Shown here: in pieces, positions 1 through 21,754 of the stretch | Numbering within the stretch: position 1 is the first letter of the stretch | How the letters are laid out: every line of letters begins with the position of its first letter | DNA from: Perca fluviatilis | Taxonomy: Eukaryota; Chordata; Actinopteri; Perciformes; Percidae | Assembly (NCBI RefSeq): GCF_010015445.1 | Contig: NC_053119.1 | Span: 22,715,050-22,779,049 of the forward strand | DNA length: 64,000 bases | Direction: 5' to 3' | The notes under the pieces: model-generated | The model's database searches: none | What the model was told of the DNA's origin: nothing | The model's input: the letters and a program-made list of their open reading frames with translations, nothing else | Made by a program: the position numbers and the translations under genes

Positions 1-1258
1 TTGCCGTTTACGACACCACAGAGGACAAGTGGGAGCCAGGAAGAAACCAGTCAGTGTGGAGATTAAAAAATGAGGAGTTGAATTTTCCCTTTAATAACAC
101 AAAAAACTCAGAATTTAAGAATCTACATACAATTAAAACATGTTGTATGTAAGAAATGCAATAGATAATTGGAGCACAAGAAATATGGACATAAATGAAC
201 ACAGAGTGATGCTACCTATACAGTACAGGCATATGTGTGACATATAGCAACTAAAAACTGCTAATGTTATTGTATGAATTTAGTTTTTATCACTGCTACT
301 GTTGCAATGATATTATTCATTTGGCAGATACTTGTTTCCAAAGTAGATGATTTTGTCCAACCTACAGAGTAACAAGAGATAGTGTCATCACCAAATGCTT
401 ATTTTTTGGGAAATTGGCTTGGGATTAAATGTTAGCATGCAGAAGGTGAAATCTGAAAATGTTTTCAGCCTGCTGTAACAACACTGAATCTTTACCAGAC
501 ACAGCAGCACCCCAGTGAATACACACACTGGACACTGACCACGGGACAAAACAATGTGCCAATATCAGTATTTTGAAATGTTATTGAATGAGGTGGATGT
601 TTAGTATGAACCTGCTACAGCTTTTAAATGACAAAGAATAAAGATCAATGGTAGGAGGCAGACATTTCTGTTTTTACTGCAGACAGTGTGCTTCAAAATG
701 AAAGAAATGTTATGGAATTGTGTTTACAAGTAGTCATTGTCAAAGCAAGTTTTAATGCTAATTCCAAGATAATACTTTTAGGCAATATATTCGCTGATGC
801 CAATTTACTACTGCTGAATTAAGTTTGGTCTACTGCACAGCTGGTACAGAGGTGCATAAAGAAATCATGCAAAATAAGGCACTGAATTACTGCTCACTGT
901 CAGCACTGAGTTTATTGCAAATGCAAAGTTTTGGTCATAGAATTTGTCAAAAATCAAACTCACAATAGTAAACAAAAACATATTTATACTAGAGGCCACA
1001 GGCTGCGAATAAAATGATACATTGCTGTGAATTTACTCCTTTTCCGACTAGTGCAGTCTGTTGCTCTAATAAAAAATAATGTTGTTTTTTCATATTAAAG
1101 TCAGTCCGAAACTTTGCATTTCCAATAAACATAGTGCTGACAGAGTGCAGGAATTAAACACTTTCTACTAATACTGCCAATTTTCATACTGGTACGTGGC
1201 ACGTTTAAGGCCTACAGAAGCTATATGGATAAAGATGTTGTGATGCTTTCTTCCTCAC
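1..1258. other. parvb intron 4 (partial), no other gene seen
   Basis: AT-rich intronic DNA between parvb exon 4 and the window edge. No parvin exon, RNA gene or clear mobile element was recognised. Confidence 0.6.
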
Positions 1259-4200
1259 CAAATAACTTCTGGAGCACTTGTCCATCATAACAGTCTTCCT
1301 CCAGGTCTTTGACTATGATCCTGTCTTCCTCCAACTCACTGTTGATCCAGTCAATCAGGACCTGCACACAAATCCCAATGCAATAAAACCTACAGTCAAA
1401 CTCTACGTCAAAAAAGTCAAACTCAGTCAAACTTCATCTGTGTACTGTTTTCTTCGTGTTTTCATTGCTCTGATTGTGCTGAAGAGATATGATGCTTGTG
1501 CACAAAAAAATTATCCCAGACTACCTTCAAAAGATCTTTAAATTTAAGATTTTCCCGCGATGTTGGGTCCAACATGATCCTCTCAGCGTTTTCCTCTGGT
1601 GAAGATAATGCAAGAGAAACTCAGCATAGGTTATTGTGACACTCAACTATCCAGTTTCATTTCCTACATATTTGTCTCCCCTTTTGGATACATACATACA
1701 TACTTTTTGTCTCACATAAATACAACTCTACAGACACACACGTATACAATGTTCCTATCACCCCCACATCAACAGTGATTCACATGGTGACTAAGGGCAA
1801 AGGCGTCTCCCCTCCACCCACTTTCATTTCCTGCTTTTCCACTGTCAAAGTCCCCATTACTCATATATATAATCCTCTGTGACCTGAGTAACCTATGGCA
1901 CTGAGATGCAAAAGTCTTAAGAAGTTGATCATATTTGAAATGCAATTGCAGCATCAACAACAGTGCAACCAGTTCAGGCAATAATAGTGTTTTAACATTA
2001 AAGATGTAATTTAAATAAAAAATGAGATGTTCTTCACATGTGCATATGTGTGTTTGTGTGTGTATATACCCATCAGTGTGTCCTCTGGATGGATGTCTGT
2101 CCCTATAGGAAGCATGGGAGCATTGATGGCATTCTTCCCCTCCTCATGGAGATCACTCACTTGTAAAACAACAAGACACACACAAAAAACAAGAAAAACT
2201 AATTCAATAAAAACAAATCAACAGAAAAAGACTTGATTGTTTTTCAATCTCCAAGTATGGAGACAGAAAGTGAGATAAGCAGGCAAAGACTGTGGAACAG
2301 AAATAAAAAGACAACAGAGAAAGCTTGTCAGAGTCACTGGTAACAGTATTGGTGCACAATCACCACAAATCCCCCTTGTAAGGAAAAGTGTGGTGTACAT
2401 TTGTGGCAACTGGTCCTCCTCTACAGCCACTACTTCAGTCACTCCACCACCGCTTTTCTCTATTTAGTATCAGTAACAGTCAGAGCCTCACAAAATTACA
2501 TTACATTACATTACATTACAAGGTTTCTACAAATGGGTTGACACTTACCAGAATCTTAAAGGGGAACTCCACCAGTTTCACACGTAAAAGTCTGTTTACA
2601 TGTCTTGGTGAGTACTGCTACATACAGTATTTGAAAGAAAGTTGTATAAAGCCTTTTGTGGCTCCAGAGGCAGCTGTGTGTAGTCTGATAAAGTCCTCAA
2701 CTGACATCACTTGAGTCAGTGTCGGTTGGGGCTTCAGACTACAAGTTTAATAAAATACGGTTGATGTGCGTGGCAGGGTTAGCTCAATTGGTAGAGCAGG
2801 TGCACATATATGGAGGTGTATACCTCGACACAGAAGGTCCAGGGTTTGAGTCCGACCTGAGACGATTACCTGCATGTCATCCCCCTCTCTCTCCCCTTTC
2901 ATATACATCTGTTCTTTCCATTAAAGGCTGAAATGCCTCAAAAAAATCTTTAAAAAAAACAACAAAAAAGGAAATTCTGCAAACGTTTTCAAGCTGTGAG
3001 TTTCAGAAACAGTTTGGAAGAAATGTTTATCCAGGGATTTGTACATAGACAGTGAAGGAAAAGGACACAGCGATGCCATAGACTTCGACGGAGACCAGTG
3101 AAGTCAATTAGAAGCACTTTTCCGGTGATGGCTGAGCAGTCTCAAACTGAGCTTGACGACGTAGATGTGACGTGAGCAACGTGTCTGAAAGTTGTAAGTC
3201 TTCTGGCAGATGTAAAGTTATTCGCTGTTAAAGTGACACCAAAATGAATGGCAGTCAATGGGATGCTAGCTGAAAGTGATGGCTTGATAGCCTGAGAATC
3301 TCCCCATAGGAGGTACGCTTTCCGGATGCTCGCTTACCCCCTTGGATTTGTACTGCTGCCTGAGCTTTCACACGTCTGTTACTTCCTTATTTTTTCTCCA
3401 CCCATGTGGGGCTCTTTCCATCACAGATTGCGTTAAGTCCATTAACGTCTTATTTTAAAAAAAATTTTAAAAAAAAAATGTATCTTGGAACTGTTTTATA
3501 TGCTTTTATATTTCAAAATATGGTTATTTTAATTACTTCGTATATTTATTTATTGATCCCCAGTTGGAAAATTACAATAGGATTAGAATGGGAAAGTCTT
3601 TAAGGTTGATTTAAGGTGACAATACGCAGAAAAAGTAACAAACACTTTGAGTGAAAAATCAATTTCCACTGATATGCTTTCACTTCTGACTGGAGAGACA
3701 CTCCGGGGATTTAAAGGCTTTCTTCCTCTAATGGCCACATTGCTTTTATCATTGTGCATTTCAATTTGTACAATCTGCAACAGGCTGGGCCCCAATCAAT
3801 GGTCTCCAATCTGTCATTTCATTGACTTTACTATTTATAAAACCAAGGAGAACCAATGGCTGCACTTTGAGGGTTTTTTTTTTCTTCAAATTAAAAGCAT
3901 GTAAAAAAACATATATACATATTTTTCTGATTGAAAATATAATGAAAGAAAGTCTAGAACACTTACAGTGTTTTTATGATACAATCTGTACAAAATCTTA
4001 ACTTCAAAGCTTGTAAAAAGAGAAGATATACACAATTACCCCGGAAGGAGGGGTCCCCACAGATCTGATATCAACTATCGCACTACAGATCAGCAGCTTG
4101 CTGCATTTCATCATAATTGTGCTGCTTCCTCCCTCCGTGTCCATGGGACTGCATTACTGCTGCTGGCACTTCACACAGTCAAGTAAAATGTGGGTGAAAA

Positions 4201-4734
4201 AGGTCAAATTATACAATATAATTAATTTGCTGATGGCAGATTTCTGCAGAATGATTTATGGAAATAAAAATATGGACTCACTGGTCCAGAAATATAACAG
4301 CAAAGACGCCAGTCGATTCTATAATGCTATGTAAACATTTTAAAGTGACTACTCACATGATGACCTCTTACAATAACCAACACAACACATTGCTGGGTAT
4401 TAACCTACAGTTGCACTAAGGTAACAAGTCCTGCTTCCCTATTTCTACTTCCAAGTTCCTCAAAGTCCAAAATGAAAACCAAATTTACCTTGTTTCTTCC
4501 TCTTGGTCCCACACAGCAGCCCCGCCATGTCCCCACTATAAACCTCCGGATTCCCTACGATTGCACCGAGCAAAGGTAAATGTAGAAGTGTATGTATATG
4601 TGTGTGTGTGTGTGTGTGTATGAATCGTAGTCGGTTTATTTCTGTCACAACCCTCCACCCCACGTCTGCGGTCCAGTTACAGGAGACGCTGAGGGGGGCG
4701 TGTTGTATGTATGTGTGTGTGTGTGTGTGTTTGT

Positions 4735-4773
<39 letters not shown>

Positions 4774-7700
4774 TTGGGACAAGAAGGACCACACTGGACA
4801 TAAATGTGCAAAAGCAACTCAACACCAGTAAACCTCTGGGCTGTTAGACAGTGGACACAGGACCAACTTCACTGACCTATGACAGGTATAGTGTCGACTC
4901 GATATCCATATAAATGCATGCAGCATGGTGTAAAAAGGACGTCTGTACAGGTTTTTGTTGTTGTAACTGACTGCTAAAATTGCTGTCTAGTAATTTCACA
5001 GCAATATAAGAGAATAGACTTGTTTCTGTGAATAACTGAGCATGTGAATGGAGCCTTTAATATGTTTTGCTGCAGTGGATAATCAATCAGACAGCGGCTG
5101 TATTCCTGTTAACAGAATTACACTAATTCAATACAAATCAAAGCCTGCAGTCAAGAACATTTATCTTATGCAAGCTTCATTGCACAAATGTATGTAAAGA
5201 GCTCTTCACTGTATTTTTTACAAACCAATTTGAAAAAAAGGATACAACAGCATCAACATATGGTCTGACTTCTTTTTGCTTTAGCGATAAAAATGTTTTA
5301 AGTATAATCAGTCTGCATCATAAGCAGCGGCGTAAAGCAGATTAAAATCGACCTTGTCTTGTTTGGTTCCACTACATGCAAGGGGATGGGGAGGCGGCGG
5401 AGGCGGTTCACTGTGGCACAGGGGAAGATATAAATAATGCAGCAGTATAGAGAAAACAGGCCGGACCTTAAATATAGCTCTGGTTATTTACACCAACACA
5501 GGCACCAGTGAGTAACAGCAGCCAGGATATGACAGAATCCCTGAGTTTGTTCCAAATGGGGCCTTTAGCAGACATTAACTCTTTAACTTATTACACCTAA
5601 TATTTACTTATTATTATTATTATTATTATTATATCTTATTTACTTTATGTTGTAATTCTGTTTTCTCCATATTGTACTACTTTTGTAGGTTTTTTTCTTG
5701 TCCACATCAAGAGTCAAAAGATAGAGGGAGTTGAACTGCTTAAAACAGCAAGTATGCTTCTTTTTTAGAGTAAGTCTAATATGTTTAAAATATCAGTGAA
5801 TCTCCTGGATAATGGCTACTAATAATACCATAACTGTTTAGTCAATATAATTTACCAGCGATTTGGATGTTTTTACCATTTGTACAGTATTTGCAAGACA
5901 ATTCTAAATTGTTAAATCAACAGTATAGTCAAGAGCAAAAAAGCCAGAAAGCAGCAGTAGAGAAAGAAAAAATATCTATCGATTCTAGTAATGTTTGTTT
6001 AACTTGTACAATTTTTGGATTAATTACTGCATAATGTACTCAATTCTCCATCTCTTTTTGGTAAAAGTAGACAATGAAATAAGTATGTGAAGTGAATAAA
6101 AAAGGTTAAATAGCAACAATAAACAGATGACTTACTATTGTCAGCATCCATAGAGTGTAAATACTCTTCACCCTCAGATAATACAGCGAGGATGTGACCT
6201 GGCGTTCATCCTCTCCGTCCTTATAAAGCAATAACATGTTTTTTGTCTTCACTAAACTATCACTTGTACAGCACTGCATGTTGCTGACAAGGGCTGTGGA
6301 GCCTTGTCAAAGAGGTGCAGACTTCCTTTCAGTTTATCAGGGATATACAGAAAGAGCCATGGACATGCAGTTTCTTTGAAAAATACTGTATGTCTGCAAT
6401 TGCAGAAATCTGGGCTCTGTAAAAAAAATTTCCTTTATGTCTTGTTGAATGGCCTCAAGTAACACTTTCCATCCCATTTCTGACACAACAAGAAGAGGGT
6501 TTAAGGGTTTACCGCTGAACTACAATGTGTATTGTTGCTAAGGAGTGTCAACACAAAACCATGAGTATTTTTCTTAAAGGCACAATCCAATTACACTATT
6601 AATGAGTATTCAGCAAAAGAGAAACAATTTTTTGTTGTGGTGTTCCTCTTAAAGAATATGAAGTACCACACCCAAATGTAACAGAAACCACAACAACAGA
6701 AGCAGCAGCATGCCCGGCCACAAACTGTGCTCCATTACTAAAGACTAAATCTCACATACTTCCATCCTGTTATACTTATTTCTAATTCAAACATCATGGA
6801 GATTGACTTTTAAAATAACCTGTCTATTAGCTGAGCTTTAATCCACTAAGAGCACACAGGGGCGCTGCACTCTCACAAGCTGCACTCACTCCACACTGAG
6901 ACTATGGGGGATTCCCTTCTGTCCAGCCATATGTTGGCAAAATTAAGGTCTGGGGACCACCAAGGGTTTTAGGAGGTATGTTGGAGGTTGCTAAATCAGG
7001 GAACAGTTACATTTGTATGTTGTATCATTCATTACATAATAGCACAAAGGGAAAATGCTAAAGAGAGTATTCCTTTACTATACCCTCTCCTATACCTACA
7101 CTAAAGTCTGCGCCAGAGTACTATGAGAGATTTCCTGACTTTTACAAGGGACAGACCTACGACTCCTTACACAGGATAATTAAGGTTGACACATCCGAAT
7201 TTGGGCAAAAAAAGAAGACGTTTGGAGGATTCTTTATAATAGGACAACCTAGACGACCTGTGTTGGCATATTCACTCTTTAAATTCAGACTTCTAAGGAA
7301 TAATATAGAGAAGCTACAGACATTTTGGGAAATGATGTTCTCCAGAGCCGGATAAAAAAAGATGTGCGTGATAGATCCAGGACGGGGTTAGCCTAGCTTA
7401 GCTCAAAGACTGGAAGCAGAGGGAAACTGCTAGCTTATCTAACAAGAGATACAAAAATTCACATTGATATATCAAGACTGATATGTTGAATGGAGGGCTG
7501 AAACTAATGATTATTTTAATTTTCATTATTATGTAAACTGACAAATTATTTTCTCGATTCATTTCGTCTGCAAAACCAGAAAGACGATGTAAAGAAAATC
7601 CCATCACAATTTCCTCGAACCCTACGTGACATCTGAAAAGAAAGCTTGTTTAGTCTCACTAACTGTCCAAAAATCCAAATATATTAAATGAACTACAATA

Positions 7701-9306
7701 GTGATAAATCAAAGCAGCAAATCTGAGAAGCTGAAACCAGAAAATATTTTGCACTTTTACTTGACTAAAACAATGCTTTTTTGCACCATCGATTGCACAA
7801 CTTACCATTTAAAATTCAGTTCAATTGATGTTGATTGGTTTGAAATACTGATATAGCCTCATTTCTAAACAATCAATTAAGCGGCTCTCTCTCTGTGAAT
7901 AAATATATCATGCTCCAATTTGTAGAACAACTTCACAACTCTGCTGTATCTTTCATGGTCAACAGTTTCGGGACTTCATTTTGAGAAATACTGGTATAAG
8001 TTAATTCTGTACCAAGTTATATTAACCAACAGCACATCTATATCACTGTTGGAGCTTTAAGCACAAATTTCAGCAGCAAGACAAACACTCTCATTTACTC
8101 ATTAAACCAGGAATCCACCTCCCAGTTATCATCTAATTAACTGACTGGGCTGAGCTGTGTGCTGGTTTCTCTGTTTAACCCCTTGAAGCAGCTTTAAAGG
8201 TCCCATGACATGGTGCTCTTTGGATGCTTTTATACAGACCTTAGTGGTCCCCTAATACTGTATCTGAAGTCTCTTTCCCGAAATTCAGCCTCGGTGCAGA
8301 ATTACAGCCACTAGAGCCAGTCCCACAATGAGCTTTCCTTAGGATGTGCCATTTCTGTGTCTGTAGCTTTAAATACTATTGAGGAGGAGAGGGGGGGGGG
8401 GGGGGGCTTGACCAACTGCCACTTTGCTCGTTTGAAAGCCATGATGTCTCTCTCTCATGGGTGGGCCAAATTCTCTGGGCGGGCAAAGTAGAGAAAGGGG
8501 AGGTAACCTTGCTCCTTATGACCTCATAAGGAGCAGATTCCAGATTGGCCCATCTGAGCTTTCATTTTCTCAAAGGCAGAGTAGGATACCCAGGGCTCGG
8601 TTTACACCTATCGCCATATCTAGCCTCTGGGGGACCATAGGCAGGCTGGGGGAACTCATATTAATGTTAAAAAACTCATAAAGTGAAATTTTCATGCCAT
8701 GGGACCTTTAAGGTTAGAAGAATCACCTTATTCCACTCTGGCGGGACAGTATTAATCAGGGCTACAACTCACGATTATTTTCATTTTCAATTTGTTTTTC
8801 TGTTCATCACTGAGTCTATTAACAGTCTGAAATCCAAATATATTTAATTTAGAATGATATGAAACCTTAAAGCAACAAGTACACACATTTGAGAAGTTGA
8901 TCAGAGTTTCTTTTGGCATTTTTTCTCAATAAATTGTCCAATGATGAATAGATTCTCAAAATCAGTCAATCAGCTAATAGAATAATTAACTAATTGTTTT
9001 AGCTCTAATGTATATCATGTATCATCTTGTTGCATCACTTCACTGAAGCTTTATGATGGTGTCTTGTGCATCATTTTTTATACACATTTCTTCCCCAATT
9101 GGTTTTACCAATTTTTGGCTTCAAAATGTTAACAGTTTGATTAAAATTCAAACTGTTAAATCTTCATTTAAAGATGAGTGGAAGCCCACTGGTTTTTAGA
9201 TGAGCTGTATGGAATTTTAAAGGAGCTCCTAAACAATTAACATGTCTCTGTCCTCCTGCTGGTGGACCTCCTTTAATGGAAATTACAAACACATGGCAGT
9301 GAGCGT

Positions 9307-9356
<50 letters not shown>

Positions 9357-10113
9357 CACACACACACACACAAAAAAGGTGTTAAACCTTGCAGCTGTCT
9401 GTTTTACCACTAAGTGTCTGGCCTGTGGGAGGGCAAAAAATAGTTTGGCCTGGAAACTGGAAAAGTAGGACAATAAGTTAGTGTTTTAATATCCAAAATA
9501 CAGTGAGAGCAGTGATCCTCTTACATCCTTATCTTCAAAACCTTGCATTCCTGTCATCACTGTGCCTGTATGACCTATTTATGTACATTACCTCATGTTA
9601 AAATGCATGTGGAGTTGCTAAGGGGACTTTGTCTCGCCTCTCATTCACTAAGAGAAGTATGAAATCCATATCAAACTACACTAGGGCTGAAAATATGTTT
9701 TGAACATCCAATATATGACACACTAATCAGAAGGATGTAAATGCAACATTTAAGCCAGATTACAATAGGATAGCCTACCAAAGAAGTCATAAAGTAAAGA
9801 TAAACTGAGTACCAGGGAAACACGATCAATGTTTATATGTGTGCTGTACGATAAAGTGCCAGGGATATCCCAGAAGAGAATGTTTTAATAGCGTATCATG
9901 TGATTGCAGCACCATGGACAAAAAAAAAAATACAACAATGGTAACAACAAATAAAGGCCATAATATTAGAATATATATTTAAAAAAAAAAATAGTTACCT
10001 TCTTTAGACTTTTTCTTTCGCACCAGGGTTCCTCCTAATTTCCCAAGGAAAGATTCGTCCTTTTTCATTTTTGCGGACTGCGGGGTCGCAGATGTGTTCG
10101 CAGTCCCAGACAT
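1259..10113 (-). CDS. parvb: Beta-parvin, N-terminal part (exons 1-4; gene runs off left edge)
   Basis: Parvins are actin-binding adaptors of the ILK-PINCH-parvin complex at focal adhesions. Four exons join in frame on the minus strand: 10113-9999, 2159-2070, 1595-1525 and 1361-1259, all with GT donors and AG acceptors. Exon 1 opens with ATG and carries MKKDESFLGKLGGTL, a beta-parvin signature, then a basic KKKSKE tract. Exon 2 gives VSDLHEEGKNAIN, exon 3 EENAERIMLDPTSRE, and exon 4 the start of the first calponin-homology domain (VLIDWINSELEEDRIIVKDL, then YDGQVLQKLF). The remaining first CH domain, the linker and the second CH domain are not in the window and should lie left of position 1. 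Beta is preferred over alpha because of MKKDESF and SDLHEEGKNAIN; alpha-parvin has KKDDSF and SELQEEGMNAIN. Intron 1 is about 7.8 kb. The next gene upstream is hdac10, on the same strand. Confidence 0.93.
2768..2970 (+). mobile_element. tRNA-derived SINE
   Basis: The head resembles a tRNA with box A (TTAGCTCAATTGG) and box B (GGGTTTGAGTCC), separated by a disturbed anticodon arm. It is followed by the tRNA-unrelated body GCATGTCATCCCCCTCTCTC, then ATTAAAGGCTGAAATGCC and an A-rich tail. The body and tail match the SINE at 35236, so both belong to one acanthomorph family. Confidence 0.85.
4489..4528 (-). CDS. parvb: Candidate alternative first coding exon of parvb
   Basis: Inside parvb intron 1, on the gene's strand, ATG at 4528 opens a 13-codon reading frame, MAGLLCGTKRKKQ, ending in a single G followed by the donor GTAAAT. 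The main first exon (10113-9999) also ends on one G followed by GTAACT, so both leave the same phase and either can be joined to exon 2 to give V-S-D-L. The product would replace the 38-residue N-terminus with a short basic leader and keep the CH domains. Mammalian parvb is also known to have alternative N-termini. No transcript evidence is available, so this is inferred from splice phase, donor and position. Confidence 0.55.
4599..4772. repeat. Interrupted (TG)n microsatellites
   Basis: Three TG runs (4599-4619, 4712-4730, 4741-4770) separated by unique sequence, just upstream, on the gene's strand, of the alternative parvb exon. They may lie in its promoter. Confidence 0.9.
7311..7440. repeat. 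Dispersed teleost repeat, family A (degraded copy)
   Basis: ACATTTTGGGAAATGATG followed by TAGCTTAGCTCAAAGACTGG shares phrases with the copies at 14090, 33462 and 54500. Confidence 0.45.
7493..7745 (+). repeat. Dispersed teleost repeat, family B
   Basis: Begins AGGGCTGAAACTAATGATTA and continues with ATTATTTTCTCGATTCAT, a family also at 8757, 43569, 48213, 51990 and 60746 (GGGCTGCAACTA phrase). A short non-coding element, probably a DNA transposon derivative. Confidence 0.6.
8198..8707. mobile_element. Non-autonomous DNA transposon with TTAA target duplication
   Basis: Ends are inverted (AGGTCCCATGACATGG versus CCATGCCATGGGACCT, one mismatch plus one slip) and flanked on both sides by TTAA. 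The 510-bp element encodes no protein and contains a G16-like run. TTAA duplications are typical of piggyBac-type elements; superfamily assignment is inference. Confidence 0.75.
8757..9010 (+). repeat. Dispersed teleost repeat, family B
   Basis: Begins CAGGGCTACAACTCACGATT and ends near TTAACTAATTGTTTTAGCTC, which inverts the start, suggesting a full-length but diverged copy. Confidence 0.6.
9309..9372. repeat. (CA)n microsatellite
   Basis: About 32 CA units with one AACA interruption near the 3' end, inside parvb intron 1. Confidence 0.95.
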
Positions 10114-11448
10114 CTGATCTTTCAGTAAGATGTGTTTAAGTGCTCTCACATGTATTCGTTTATAATGTCACTCTTCCCCTATGATGCGTTCAGGGCACCG
10201 GTGTACGATCTGGACTATATATAAAGAAGACACCGAATTCACATGCAGACTGAGGAAAGCAGCGCTGGTCGGGCACATTGACGGTCGGGCATCAGGCATC
10301 AACACAGACGAATGACTCACATGTGATGCGAGAAAAAGCTTTTTCTGCTTTAATGTTCACTGACGGTTCGCCCCACAGCGCCTCCTGACGGCAGGATGAT
10401 GAACAGGGTCAGGGTTGATCAAGTCTGGTCGCCTTAAAAATAGACAGTAAACCAACATGATTTTATGTATTTGAATGTTTTAATGTTAAATACATTTACA
10501 ATGACAATAAATACATAACTATCCAGTGAAGGTAAACTAATCTAGTTACTAGTTACGGAGTTTTTCAAGAAATAAAGACCATGAAATTAGTTTTTAGAAA
10601 ATTCTCTAAAAGCTAGTATGAGTTTACATTCTCTAAGTGGTGGAAGAAGTATTGTGATCATTTAGGTAAAAATAGCAGCAATACACTATAGAAATACCTA
10701 AAAAGTAAAAATCCATTCAATGCATTCAAAATTTAAAGTACAAAAGTATTATCAGCTAAATAAAAAAAAAATAAAGTACTCATTATGCAGAATGGTCTCT
10801 GTCAGTTATATTATTATAATTTTGAATCGTTATTAATGATGCATTAATTAATGTAAGCAGTACTTTAATGCTGTAGTTGGTCGAGGATTTACTTTTGGTT
10901 AGTTTATTCTTTAACAGAGCAACTGATCATGTTTTGTGCATAAAACTTAATATGAAAAGTAATTAACTATAGCGGTGAAACAAATGTAGTATCTCAAAAT
11001 TGTACTTACTATATTCTTTACTTTTACGAAATTACCGACAGTAATCATCATAGTATAACAACAAATAAATGAGAAAAAAAGGTTAACTTTTGACAACAAA
11101 GATTTAAGATAAATTCAAACAGAAATAGGTTTGAGTTATCGATGGAAAAAAAATCTCAATCACATCCTAATTTATAACACAAACCTGTATATGTCCAGTA
11201 TTGACGGACATTACTCATATAAACATATTTTTTAACAAGATCAGAAAAGATGAATCATTTAGATTGAGTTGTTAATGTGTGCATCAAAAGCACCGTAAAT
11301 CAATGTGACAATCAATCATGATATGACAATATTTTGATTCATTTTGATTATTTATGCAGTTTTAAAAATACAATTTATTTTAGGGCACAGTGTGAATGAT
11401 AAAAGCACCATTTGGACAATAAAACCTGAGAAAAAAAAAATACAACAT
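10114..11448. other. Spacer between parvb 5' end and hdac10 3' end
   Basis: Holds the parvb promoter area, including GC-richer DNA to about 10440 with a TATATAA at 10216-10222 in plus orientation. Then follows AT-rich DNA with an old dispersed repeat beginning AGTGGTGGAAGAAGTATT at about 10635. No gene was recognised. Confidence 0.5.
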
Positions 11449-11454
11449 TTTATT
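11449..11454 (-). terminator. hdac10: hdac10 polyadenylation signal
   Basis: AATAAA on the minus strand, about 60 nt beyond the hdac10 stop codon, giving a very short 3' UTR. It is the nearest canonical hexamer downstream of the gene. Assigned by position only. Confidence 0.5.
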
Positions 11455-11513
11455 AAGACATTTGATTTACGTGCTTCAACTGATTTCTTGACAAAAAAGA
11501 AGCAGGATTGGCT

Positions 11514-20456
<8,943 letters not shown>

Positions 20457-21565
20457 TATTCCTGAGACCAGTCAAACTGCAACACATATGGCAACGTTTC
20501 TGCAGTGCAACGACTTCCTCCTGTAGTAGCAAACTGTTTCTAATATAAAATGAAGTAAGTTAGAGAAAAAGACAAAGACGGAAAATCAATGAGTAAGCTG
20601 CTGTAATCAAACTTTGACTTTCACCGACAAGTTCGGTGTAACGTATAGTATAATGAATACCGAGCATGGATGCACCGGTAAGATAACTAGGGACGTCCTT
20701 TCTTTCTGCATTCCGCATTTACCCTTACCATACTAGTCACATATATCTATGCTAGTCACACTAGTCTTCTATGAGTTTAATGGAGGTTGTCAAACAGTTT
20801 AATGGTGCATTAGCGCCACTATCTGGACGGGGTCAGGTACTTGCTTCTGCAGAAGAGACATGTATTCTTTACAAATTGAAATAACTACTATTACTTATTT
20901 ATTCCTATAAATGGCAAAATGCCAGCTATACATATGTTTTGATTTGGTTTGGATATAAATGGTTGCCACAAATGCAAAAAGGCAATCTTTTTTATAAGCC
21001 TATATGTAATATTTTTGCATACACAAATATTTTATTAGAGCAACGCAGCACTCTTATGTAGCCTTCTATAAACACACACATAAATGTTGTACATGCGATA
21101 AGAATGTTTATAATACTTAAACCTTGTTTTTACTTTGCTATATAACATTATTTTATTTGAACTGTATTTTTATAGTTAAAATGACAAATACAATTGGAAT
21201 TGAACTCTATTGGCTTGCTGAAAATAATTAAGAGCTATTGTATTTTATTCCTCTTCTGAACCAACATTTTTACATATTTATAGCTGTACTAGGCCTATAT
21301 GTTCTCGCAATTAAAAAGACAAATGTGAGTTTACATGATCCTTATTTTAATAGAAAAAACAACAGTGCAAGACAAGTCAATAAACAACTCAGAGTATATT
21401 ACTAGTACAAAATATAGATACAGATCAGATGACATGAGAACATTTGGTCTGGCAAGACTTTCAACTATCTTTTAGGAAGTGGTGGCATCTTTCCTGTGGG
21501 AAATGTGCGGATTGGGAGCAGGGTACGTTGTCTATGAACTCATGAATGTTCGTTTGATAAGGATG
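20457..21565. other. hdac10 promoter and spacer to the GPCR gene
   Basis: Upstream DNA of hdac10 followed by the 3' side of the GPCR gene. No TATA box is obvious near the hdac10 ATG. No gene recognised. Confidence 0.5.
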
Positions 21566-21754
21566 TTTATTTTGAAAATATTGACCTCTGACACAGTTTC
21601 TTTCAAAGTCTGAAGGCCACTTTGGAATTCAGTCTATTATTGATTGTCTTTTACAATACTGAAAAAACTGCTGAAAAACACATCACATACAATGCTGCTT
21701 CATTGTCAACAAACAAAATGACTTGATGTCCTGGTTCCTCAATGTGAAATTCTA

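Larger units (their letters stand above)
2160..9998. other. parvb intron 1: repeats plus alternative first exon
   Basis: A 7.8-kb intron. It holds a (TTACA)5 run (2495-2521), a tRNA-type SINE (2768-2970), interrupted (TG)n (4599-4772), the alternative exon (4489-4528), an (ATT)n run near 5610, old dispersed teleost repeats (7311-7745, 8757-9010), a TTAA-flanked DNA transposon (8198-8707) and a (CA)n (9309-9372). I saw no further coding exons. Confidence 0.6.

Noticed and set aside
1..72. Plus-strand frame at the left edge reading VYDTTEDKWEPGRNQSVW before a stop
   Set aside because: It looks kelch-like at first sight, but it is only about 23 codons, has no visible splice acceptor and lies in a parvb intron. 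Cannot be supported without the sequence to the left.
2768..2850. A second tRNA gene
   Set aside because: The anticodon arm does not fold, and the sequence continues into a SINE body and A-rich tail.
8457..8681. 74-codon open frame
   Set aside because: Lies wholly inside the TTAA-flanked transposon and has no homology or coding character.
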